The notes beneath the pieces are model-generated. The model did not search any database. It saw only the letters and a program-made list of their open reading frames with translations, and was not told the DNA's origin. Positions 52,685 to 59,205 of a DNA stretch of 64,000 bases are shown one piece after another. Numbering within the stretch: the stretch's first letter is position 1; each line of letters starts with the position of its first letter. The DNA comes from JAYFQF01 sp034927285 (GTDB lineage: Bacteria > Bacillota > Peptococcia > DRI-13 > UBA5745): contig JAYFQF010000026.1 of assembly GCA_034927285.1 (NCBI GenBank), positions 1 to 64,000 on the forward strand, given 5' to 3'. The translations under genes and the position numbers were made by a program.

Positions 52685-55456
52685 ATGAAAAGTAAATTTA
52701 CAGTCAGCGGGATGACCTGCTCGGCTTGCTCCGCCCATGTGGAAAAGGCGGTAAAAAAATTGCCCGGCGTAAAAGCCGCCGCGGTAAACCTGATGGCGGC
52801 CACTATGCTGGTGGATTATGAGGAAGAAGTCACCGGTCCGGAGAAAATTATCGCCGCGGTGGAAAAGGCGGGTTATGGAGCCGCCCTGGCCAAAAAGCAG
52901 CCTTCCCTGGCCCGGGTTCCCGGACAAGCCGCCGGGCCGGGGATATCCGGCGCCGGAAAAGAGATATCCCCGGCGGAAAGTAAAACCGCCCCGGTAAGAA
53001 GTCGACCGGGAGGAAGGGCCTTTACCGGCGGAAATGCCCCGGGCCGGGACAGCGAAAAGGAAGCAAGAGAGATGATGGCTCATGAATTAAAGGAAATGAA
53101 AAGCCGTTTTATCGTCTCCCTGATTTTTCTGCTGCCGTTGTTTTACATTTCCATGGGCCATATGATGGGACTGCCGCTGCCCCGGGTTTTCCACGGCCCG
53201 GCCAATGCCTTGACCTATGCCTTTACCCAGCTGCTGCTTTGTCTGCCGGTCCTGGTTATTAATCAGAAATATTTCCGGGTAGGATATAAGACTTTACTCC
53301 GGGGGGCCCCTAATATGGATTCTCTGATCGCTATCGGCTCCACGGCGGCGGTGGTTTATGGGGTTTTCGCCATTTATCGTATCGGTTACGGCCTGGGGCA
53401 CGGGGACATGGCTTTGGTGGAGAAGTACTCCATGGACCTGTATTTTGAGTCGGCGGCCATGATTTTAACGCTGATCACCCTGGGAAAATATCTGGAGACC
53501 AAGTCCAAGGGAAAGACCGGCGAAGCCATCGCCCGGCTGCTGGATCTGGCGCCGAAGACGGCGGTGGTATTAATTGACGGCCAGGAGCAGGAGATTCCCG
53601 TGGAAGAGGTAGCGGTAGGCGATGTGGTGGTGGTCAGGCCCGGCCAGCGGATCCCGGTGGACGGGGTGATTCTTTCCGGCCAGAGCTCCGTGGATCAGTC
53701 GGCGTTAACCGGTGAGAGTATTCCCGTGCCAAAGCAGGCGGGAGACAAGGTAATCACCGCTACGATAAATAAAGCGGGATATTTTCAGTTCCGGGCGGAA
53801 AAGGTGGGCGACGATACTACCCTGGCCCAGATCGTTCAGCTGGTGGAGGAAGCCGGCGCCACCAAGGCGCCCATCGCCCGCTTGGCGGATAAGATTTCCG
53901 GGGTTTTTGTTCCCGTGGTAATCGTGATTGCCGCCATTACCGCCGCTGTCTGGCTTTTGGTCAGCGGCAGCACGGAATTTGCCCTTGCCAGCGCCATCGC
54001 CGTTTTGGTGATCTCCTGCCCCTGCGCCCTGGGGCTGGCTACGCCGGTAGCCATCATGGTAGGCACCGGCAAAGGCGCGGAGCAGGGGATTTTGATTAAG
54101 TCGGCGGAAGCTCTGGAACGGGCCCAGTCCGTGGATACCATCGTTTTGGATAAGACCGGCACCGTCACCAGCGGCCGGCCCCGGGTAACGGATATCATCA
54201 CCCAAAGCGGCCTTGCGGACCGGGAAATTCTGGCTATCGCCGCGTCCCTGGAAAAACCCTCGGAGCATCCCCTGGCCGAGGCCATCGTGGAAAAAGCCGC
54301 GGAAGAACAGATCAGCCTTTTGCCGGTGACCGATTTCGAAGCGGTTTTCGGTCAGGGGGTGAAAGCCGCCATCGGAGGCAAGGTATATTATGCCGGCAAC
54401 GCCGCCCTTTTAAAGAATGTGGGCGTCAGCCCCGAATCATATCTGAAGGATTGGGAAACTCTGGCCGATGCGGGAAAAACCCCTTTGTTCTTTGCCGATG
54501 AAAGCCGGGTGCTGGGGATCATCGCCGTAGCCGATGTGGTGAAACCCACCAGCGCCGCCGCCATCCGGGAGTTTAAGGCCCTGGGAATGGACCTGATCAT
54601 GCTGACGGGGGATAATCAGCGGACGGCAAACGCCATCAAAAGCCAGCTGGGTCTGGACCGGGTGGTGGCGGAGGTCATGCCCCAGGATAAGGAAGAAGAG
54701 GTGCGCCGTCTTCAGGAGGCCGGACATAAAGTGGCCATGATCGGCGACGGGATTAATGACGCCCCGGCCCTGGCCCGGGCCGACGTAGGGGTGGCCATCG
54801 GCGCCGGCACCGACGTTGCCATCGAATCGGCGGATATCGTGCTGATGAAAAGCGATCTGCTGGATGGAGTGGCGGCGGTGCAGCTGTCAAAAAAAGTTAT
54901 GCGTAATATCCGGCAAAACCTTTTCTGGGCCTTCTTTTATAATGTTATCGGTATTCCCCTGGCCGCCGGAGTGTTTTACGGCTTGCTGGAATGGCGCTTA
55001 AACCCCATGTTTGCCGCCGCCGCCATGAGCTTAAGCTCCGTTACCGTAGTATCCAACGCCTTAAGGCTCAGGTTTTTCAAACCCAGCTTCAGCAGGGAGG
55101 TGCCGGATTTGCCTGGCGCGGCAAAGGATCCGGAAGCGCCTCCGGAAAGCCTGCCCCGGTTAACAGATGAAAAAGAGCGGGAAAGTGAGTTTATTCCGGC
55201 GCCCGCGGTGTTGGGAGCGGAAAAAACCATAGAGAAAGGAAGAGAAGAAATGAAAAAAATCATGGTTATCGAGGGAATGAGCTGCGGACATTGTTCCGCC
55301 CGGGTGGAGAAAGCACTGAACGCCATCGACGGCGTCAGGGCAGTAGTGGACCTGGAGAAAAAAGAAGCCGACGTCAGCCTGGAAAAGCCGGTGGAAGACG
55401 GGGTATTGAAGGCGGCTGTGGAAGAGGCGGGCTATGAGGTAACCCAGATCCGATAA
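52685..55456 (+). CDS. copA: Copper-exporting P-type ATPase with CopZ-like C-terminal fusion
   Basis: Membrane pump for Cu+. 923 residues. One N-terminal heavy-metal-binding domain (VSGMTCSACSAHVE, about 7-20), a flexible linker (75-135), eight membrane segments, the Cu-site CPC at 445-447, phosphorylated Asp489 in DKTGT, EHPLAEAIVEKAA and GDGINDAPALA. The C-terminus adds a linker and a complete second metal domain (VIEGMSCGHCSARVEKA), an arrangement I do not know as usual for CopA. Start ATG 52685 has GAAGGAGG upstream. CsoR operator upstream and csoR downstream indicate copper control. Confidence 0.95.
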   Translation: MKSKFTVSGMTCSACSAHVEKAVKKLPGVKAAAVNLMAATMLVDYEEEVTGPEKIIAAVEKAGYGAALAKKQPSLARVPGQAAGPGISGAGKEISPAESKTAPVRSRPGGRAFTGGNAPGRDSEKEAREMMAHELKEMKSRFIVSLIFLLPLFYISMGHMMGLPLPRVFHGPANALTYAFTQLLLCLPVLVINQKYFRVGYKTLLRGAPNMDSLIAIGSTAAVVYGVFAIYRIGYGLGHGDMALVEKYSMDLYFESAAMILTLITLGKYLETKSKGKTGEAIARLLDLAPKTAVVLIDGQEQEIPVEEVAVGDVVVVRPGQRIPVDGVILSGQSSVDQSALTGESIPVPKQAGDKVITATINKAGYFQFRAEKVGDDTTLAQIVQLVEEAGATKAPIARLADKISGVFVPVVIVIAAITAAVWLLVSGSTEFALASAIAVLVISCPCALGLATPVAIMVGTGKGAEQGILIKSAEALERAQSVDTIVLDKTGTVTSGRPRVTDIITQSGLADREILAIAASLEKPSEHPLAEAIVEKAAEEQISLLPVTDFEAVFGQGVKAAIGGKVYYAGNAALLKNVGVSPESYLKDWETLADAGKTPLFFADESRVLGIIAVADVVKPTSAAAIREFKALGMDLIMLTGDNQRTANAIKSQLGLDRVVAEVMPQDKEEEVRRLQEAGHKVAMIGDGINDAPALARADVGVAIGAGTDVAIESADIVLMKSDLLDGVAAVQLSKKVMRNIRQNLFWAFFYNVIGIPLAAGVFYGLLEWRLNPMFAAAAMSLSSVTVVSNALRLRFFKPSFSREVPDLPGAAKDPEAPPESLPRLTDEKERESEFIPAPAVLGAEKTIEKGREEMKKIMVIEGMSCGHCSARVEKALNAIDGVRAVVDLEKKEADVSLEKPVEDGVLKAAVEEAGYEVTQIR
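55250..55456 (+). CDS. Possible separately translated CopZ copper chaperone inside copA
   Basis: An in-frame ATG at 55250 begins exactly at the C-terminal heavy-metal domain (MKKIMVIEGMSCGHCSARVE), nine bases after AAAGGA, with AGAGAAG between. The product would be 68 residues, the normal size of CopZ with its CxxC motif and ferredoxin-like fold. The same domain is also translated as the C-terminus of CopA. Whether the internal start is used is inference; E. coli makes a chaperone from copA by frameshifting, a precedent for two products from one gene. Confidence 0.5.
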   Translation: MKKIMVIEGMSCGHCSARVEKALNAIDGVRAVVDLEKKEADVSLEKPVEDGVLKAAVEEAGYEVTQIR

Positions 55457-55583
55457 GAAAAAAACACATCAGCAAATCAGGTCCTGCCGGCCGGCGCCGG
55501 TGAAATGCCCGCCGGGGGATTTAGCGCCGGCAGTTGGAGCGGCTGCGGACGGATTTGCCAATAAATCAAAACGGGAGGTAAGA

Positions 55584-55853
55584 ATGCAGGCGGATAAAGA
55601 AAAGATCAGTCGGCTGTTGAAAACCGCCAGAGGCCAGCTGGACGGCTTGCTGAAAATGGTGGAGGAGGACCGCTATTGCATCGACATCTCTAATCAGCTG
55701 ATGGCGGCGGAGTCGATTTTGCGTAAAGCTAACCGGGAAATTCTGCAGGCCCATCTGGAGCATTGCGTGAAAAGCGCTTTTTTGGCGGGCGACCCGGAGG
55801 AAGAAAACAAGAAAATTGACGAAATCGTACAGTTGCTGGGCAAAATAATCTGA
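55584..55853 (+). CDS. csoR: Copper-sensing repressor, CsoR family
   Basis: An 89-residue all-helical repressor. The Cu+ ligand set Cys-His-Cys is visible: Cys in EEDRYCIDIS, and His and Cys in AHLEHCVKSA. LLKTARGQLDGLLKMVEED is the family start. ATG 55584 follows GGGAGGTAAGA. It follows copA by 127 bases and probably acts on the operator at 52652. Confidence 0.93.
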   Translation: MQADKEKISRLLKTARGQLDGLLKMVEEDRYCIDISNQLMAAESILRKANREILQAHLEHCVKSAFLAGDPEEENKKIDEIVQLLGKII

Positions 55854-55975
55854 TTCGGCCTATGCCGCCGCAGGCAGAGCGGGTTTTGCCGGACAGGCCT
55901 TGGCCGGGGAAAATCGTTTTATTGACTGTCGTCGAAAAAAGCGGAAACTCCCGCCTGGGAACGTCGCTTGTCCCT

Positions 55976-56004
55976 TTGACAATTGCCCCGGAAAGTTTTA
56001 AACT
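55976..56004 (+). promoter_or_regulatory. arsR-type gene promoter
   Basis: TTGACA (55976-55981), 17 bases, TAAACT (55999-56004), about 50 bases before the start codon. Confidence 0.7.
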
Positions 56005-56050
56005 AAAGGGAACGGAAGGCGACGATCCGGCGGGAAAGGAGTGGCGATAG

Positions 56051-56449
56051 GTGACGGAAGAAAAGAAAACCCCGGCCTACAGCGACCATAATAAGCTTTT
56101 GCCTCATGATCATGGACAGGATATCCTGAAGGTGCTGGCTTTTTTGCCGGATGAAGAGGCCTTTCACCGGGTAGCCGACACTTTTCAGCTGATCAGCGAC
56201 AGCACCCGGCTAAAAATCCTCTGGCTGCTCTGCCACAGCGAGGAATGTGTCTGTAATATCGCGGCGGCCATAGAGATGAGCGCACCGGCGGTATCTCATC
56301 ACTTACGGGTGCTGAAACAAGCGGGCCTGATCAGTAATCGCCGTATCGGAAAGGAAATTCACTATACCCTGGCGGATACGGAAGAAGCCCGGCTGGTCCA
56401 TAAGACCATCGACGACATTTTCGATATGAAGTGTCCACGGGAAAGCTGA
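56051..56449 (+). CDS. ArsR/SmtB-family metal-responsive repressor
   Basis: A 132-residue winged-helix repressor. The metal-box-like ECVCNIAAAIEMSAPAVSHH and LRVLKQAGLISNRRIGKEIH form the recognition helix and wing. The ECVCN Cys pair matches the alpha3 site of ArsR/CadC proteins, and the His-rich N-terminus (HNKLLPHDHGQ) may add ligands. It starts at GTG 56051 with AAAGGAG upstream. Target unknown; no metal transporter follows, since a prophage region begins soon after. Confidence 0.9.
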   Translation: MTEEKKTPAYSDHNKLLPHDHGQDILKVLAFLPDEEAFHRVADTFQLISDSTRLKILWLLCHSEECVCNIAAAIEMSAPAVSHHLRVLKQAGLISNRRIGKEIHYTLADTEEARLVHKTIDDIFDMKCPRES

Positions 56450-56457
56450 GGAAGAGT

Positions 56458-56560
56458 TTTTGTCCAATTTATTTGGTTGCGTTTTTTCATTACGTTTGTC
56501 AAATTTTTGATTATGTTTGTTAATGCGTTTGTTAAATTACAGGATTACGTTTGCCAAATT
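56458..56560 (+). repeat. Direct repeats of TTTGTYAAATT type
   Basis: TTTGTCCAATT (56458), TTTGTCAAATT (56495), TTTGTTAATG (56516), TTTGTTAAATT (56528) and TTTGCCAAATT (56550), all one orientation and starting within 12 bases of the arsR stop. They could be transposase or regulator sites. Confidence 0.6.
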
Positions 56561-56591
56561 CCGCCTGCAATCGGTAATTAACGCAAGTCAA

Positions 56592-56690
56592 GGGCTGCCG
56601 CATAGTTGAACCACCCTCTTCAACGTTCAGATGGTATTTCCATCTGCCTGCTTTGAAGGCGGTATGTCAATTTGCGGCAGCCCGTTTATT
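56592..56690 (+). terminator. Branched stem-loop with T run, possible structured RNA
   Basis: Outer stem GGGCTGCCGCA (56592-56602) with TGCGGCAGCCC (56673-56683), then GTTTATTTTT. Inside are two further stems, TTGAA/TTCAA (56606-56623) and CAGATGG/CCATCTG (56628-56646). It may just terminate arsR, but the multi-branch form is more than a terminator needs. Confidence 0.6.
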
Positions 56691-56881
56691 TTTCCTGGGC
56701 CGGCCTTAAGGCTGTGATTTCCGGCATTGCAGGAATAGAAAAAACTTTTAAAAAGTGTACAGAATCAAATATTTTGACAAACCGGGATAACCCGGGATTA
56801 GACAGGATAGAACGAAAAAACGTAGGAATATCAAGGGATTCAACGAGTTTTAGCGGGTTTACCTGTGACGGACACGCCGCT

Positions 56882-56901
56882 TAATCAAGAAATTTGGCAA
56901 A
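56882..56901 (+). repeat. 20-bp repeat, copy 1
   Basis: TAATCAAGAAATTTGGCAAA, identical to 62230-62249, 5.3 kb away in the prophage. Its reverse complement also resembles 56495-56513. Confidence 0.8.
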
Positions 56902-57050
56902 GGATAAAAAAATAGCATCCAAAAACGGCGCCGCCCTTATTTTCCGGGGCTTTGCGAAGTTGGCGGGTGCTTTTTACGTTTTAAATACCTGGCTTCAACG
57001 GCCAACTTTCCGGCCGGCGTGGCCACGGGCGTGAATTTACGCACGTTTGC

Positions 57051-57283
57051 TGTCACGCTGCTCTGCTAATAAAGTGAAAAAGCTAAGCGTAATGAGGATT
57101 TTTGACGTGATTAAAGCGTGAATCAAAATTTCCGCCGGCATAAATAAAATGGGCTTTATGATGATTTTGCATAGTGACAAAATGAAAAAAAGCTAAAAAG
57201 CTGTCACATTGGCTTTAGATCAATGATTTGCGGTCATACTGTCCTCTGACTATGGACATGAGCAAAGTGACAAAAAGCTGAAC
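57051..57283. repeat. Alternating TGTCAC sites, candidate transposase-binding end
   Basis: TGTCAC at 57051 (plus), 57174-57179 (minus), 57202-57207 (plus) and 57267-57272 (minus), with AAAGTGAMAAAAGCT-like context at several. This lies between the 3' end of the repressor gene and the flank, where Mu has its L1-L3 sites. The TG at 57051 could be the left terminus. Confidence 0.45.
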
Positions 57284-57307
57284 AAGTACAGCAAATAAAG
57301 GGAAAAA

Positions 57308-57700
57308 TTAGGCGGTTACGGAGGAATCATCAGGATTTTCCGGGCCGCTTTTTCCAGTTTTCGAGGTGTATAATCTGCCCTTTGGGTGCCCCAATTTGAT
57401 TTTTATGATTTCAAGAACTTCAAATTTATCCTTTTGCGGAAGTTGATTATATAAGCCAATTAGGTCTTTTTCGTCGTCTCTAAGTAAAGATTCGGAAGAT
57501 GTTTTCCCGTAAAGCAACCAGTCAGCTGAAATAGAAAAATAACTACAAAGTTTAATAATTGTTTGAGCCGAAGGCTCAAAAGCTCCATTTTCATATCCAC
57601 TAATGTTACTTTTTGATTTTTCAATGACATTAGCTAACTCTTGTATAGTTAGGCCCTTGCTTTTTCTGAGGAATTTAATACGTTCCCCAATAGAGTCCAC
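57308..57700 (-). CDS. XRE-family phage repressor
   Basis: A 130-residue protein with a helix-turn-helix at about 5-60 (RIKFLRKSKGLTIQELANVI, EKSKSNISGYENGAFEPSAQ) and a short C-terminal part without a peptidase domain. GTG start with AAAGGAGGTGG upstream. Its leftward orientation opposite the transposase genes is that of the Mu c repressor; it would keep the early promoter at 57743-57771 off. Confidence 0.85.
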   Translation of the reverse strand: MDSIGERIKFLRKSKGLTIQELANVIEKSKSNISGYENGAFEPSAQTIIKLCSYFSISADWLLYGKTSSESLLRDDEKDLIGLYNQLPQKDKFEVLEIIKIKLGHPKGRLYTSKTGKSGPENPDDSSVTA

Positions 57701-57720
57701 GCTAAGGCCACCTCCTTTTA

Positions 57721-57771
57721 CCTAAAAATAGGAATAAAATCCTTGATTAGTTCTAATATTAGGTATATAAT
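57721..57771 (+). promoter_or_regulatory. Early phage promoter and repressor operators
   Basis: TTGATT (57743-57748), 17 bases, TATAAT (57766-57771) reads rightward. Palindromes CCTAAAAATAGG (57721-57732) and CTAATATTAG (57753-57762) share CTA/TAG half-sites, and the second lies in the promoter spacer. Confidence 0.65.
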
Positions 57772-57855
57772 ATCTAGTGAACAAATACAGCTAAAGATTA
57801 TCACACCTTGGAAAAATTATCAATTTATAGTTTCGGAGGAAGGGAAGGTGAAACG

Positions 57856-58029
57856 ATGAAGCACGGGAAGAGGTTGACCAAAAGGCAAAAAGATCTACTG
57901 GATGAGTTAGCGCTGGATCCGGCGGCCTGGCTGTATCATAAGAGAACGCCGGAAGGCATTGAGTTAATCCATCGTCGCACCGGACGACTGAAGCTGATCA
58001 ATCGGGAATTGTGCGGGAGCGTCTATTAA
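57856..58029 (+). CDS. Small phage protein, DUF6906-like
   Basis: A 57-residue basic protein beginning MKHGKRLTKRQKDLLDELAL, then DPAAWLYHKRTPEGIELIHR, as in small proteins common in phages of Firmicutes. GGAAGGTGAAACG precedes ATG 57856. It takes the place of Ner but shows no clear DNA-binding motif. Confidence 0.65.
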   Translation: MKHGKRLTKRQKDLLDELALDPAAWLYHKRTPEGIELIHRRTGRLKLINRELCGSVY

Positions 58030-58049
58030 ATAGGAAAGGGGAAAAAAGA

Positions 58050-58208
58050 ATGAAGGAAATCCAACATACCAAGCAGGCAAGATTTTACGCCGCCAGCGTA
58101 CTGATCCTGACTATCGCCTTTTGGTTTTGGGCCTGGATCGGTGGATACAACATCGGACTTGATCTGCGCCCGGTGATGGCGATCCAAGCAGTGGAGGTGA
58201 TCCGGTGA
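58050..58208 (+). CDS. Small single-pass membrane protein of the prophage
   Basis: A 52-residue protein with a basic start (MKEIQHTKQAR) and one membrane helix (FYAASVLILTIAFWFWAWIG). GAAAGGGG lies before the ATG. Its stop overlaps the next start (GTGA). Role unknown. Confidence 0.55.
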   Translation: MKEIQHTKQARFYAASVLILTIAFWFWAWIGGYNIGLDLRPVMAIQAVEVIR

Positions 58209-58363
58209 AGCTGACCGAGAAATACAAGGGCTGGAAAATCTACCAAACCGGTCAAGGGGATTACGCAGCGTTTTTGCCTGGACAATCCCCAAGAGCTTTT
58301 AATGAGCCGGAATGGATCACTGATCAGGTCTGGGAACTGAAAGACTTCGTTGATTGCTATTGA
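58205..58363 (+). CDS. Small prophage protein
   Basis: A 52-residue protein (VKLTEKYKGWKIYQTGQGDY, then AAFLPGQSPRAFNEPEW). GTG start after GGAGGTGATCCG, overlapping the preceding stop by four bases. Looks like a small substrate-like or regulatory phage domain; not recognised. Confidence 0.6.
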   Translation: MKLTEKYKGWKIYQTGQGDYAAFLPGQSPRAFNEPEWITDQVWELKDFVDCY

Positions 58364-58375
58364 AAGGAGAACCCT

Positions 58376-58651
58376 ATGAAGCGGAAAGTCTACTTAAGCA
58401 AAGAGGAAAAGCCATGGGAACAAAGACCGGCGGCAATTATTTTGACGAATGAGCAAATTAACTGGCTGAGCGTGTACTTAACGGCCACCCATCAACACAG
58501 GCTAAGCGAGGCGGAAGCCTGCCAGCAACTGGCCCAAGAAACCAACACTGACGGTAGCTTAAAGTACCCCGCCGCAAGAAATAACGCCATTTGGTGGGAA
58601 GAGGCAGACGTAAGGGCCATGGCCTTGGTAAAGGCTCTGGATCAGGTTTAG
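58376..58651 (+). CDS. Prophage protein of unknown function
   Basis: A 91-residue soluble protein (MKRKVYLSKEEKPWEQRPAA, LTATHQHRLSEAEACQQLAQ). GAAAGGAGAACCC before the ATG supports translation. No domain recognised. Confidence 0.6.
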   Translation: MKRKVYLSKEEKPWEQRPAAIILTNEQINWLSVYLTATHQHRLSEAEACQQLAQETNTDGSLKYPAARNNAIWWEEADVRAMALVKALDQV

Positions 58652-58855
58652 ACGCGCAAATGCTAGAGCAAACAGGATAGTTGGTATGCCTGATCTGAGT
58701 TTTGGACGGGAGCGGCGAATGTGGAGCGCCACTCACTTCCTTCCGCAGAACAGGATACTAGGTTCCACTTTAGGAGCTTGTTGTGGTTGAGTGCAAATAA
58801 AACATGGCTTTTGAGTTCGCTGTTATTACAACTTAAGTCAAGGATGGTGATCACA

Positions 58856-59056
58856 ATGAAAGAGAACATAGTGTCTGCCAGTTTTGGGATCCAGGTCAAG
58901 CTGGCCCTGGTGCAACGGCGGATGAGCCAAAAGGATCTGGCGCAGGAGCTGGGCGTGTCCCGGCAGTATCTTTGCGATGTCCTAGCCGGCCGCCGGCCGG
59001 GGTGGAAATACCAAGCAGATATTTGCCGGCTGCTGGAGCTGGATCAGCCGGCATGA
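58856..59056 (+). CDS. XRE-like DNA-binding protein of the prophage
   Basis: A 66-residue protein with a compact helix-turn-helix (RRMSQKDLAQELGVSRQYLC, DVLAGRRPGWKYQADICRLL). The ATG at 58856 follows AAGGATGGTGATCAC; a GTG three codons earlier is possible. By position it may play the part of Ner or a second regulator before the transposase. Confidence 0.7.
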   Translation: MKENIVSASFGIQVKLALVQRRMSQKDLAQELGVSRQYLCDVLAGRRPGWKYQADICRLLELDQPA

Positions 59057-59070
59057 AAGGAGGTGAAGAG

Positions 59071-59205
59071 GTGAAAAAGGGCATGAAAAAGGAGAGCGCC
59101 AAGCTTAGCCGGCAGAAACGCTCTCCCCTTAAGGACTTTCCAAAGCCCTGCCATCAGTTTATCACCTGGGAATCTGAAGGTAAAGGGGGCGGGGCCGTTG
59201 GCTGA
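59071..59205 (+). CDS. Small prophage protein before the transposase
   Basis: A 44-residue basic protein (VKKGMKKESAKLSRQKRSPL, then KDFPKPCHQFITWESEGKGG). GTG 59071 has GGAGG seven bases upstream. Its end overlaps the transposase start, so translation of the two may be coupled. Confidence 0.5.
   Translation: MKKGMKKESAKLSRQKRSPLKDFPKPCHQFITWESEGKGGGAVG

Larger units (their letters stand above)
56450..57307. other. 858-base gap at the border of the prophage
   Basis: No gene is supported. The stretch holds four to five TTTGTYAAATT-like repeats, a branched hairpin with T run, one copy of a 20-bp repeat shared with 62230, and alternating TGTCAC sites. A 70-codon open frame at 56672-56884 has no ribosome site and starts inside the hairpin arm, so it is not called. 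Confidence 0.6.

Noticed and set aside
55862..56050. 62-codon open frame between csoR and arsR
   Set aside because: It contains the arsR promoter and lacks any conserved look.
56672..56884. 70-codon open frame before the prophage
   Set aside because: It starts inside a hairpin arm, has no ribosome site and no recognisable domain.
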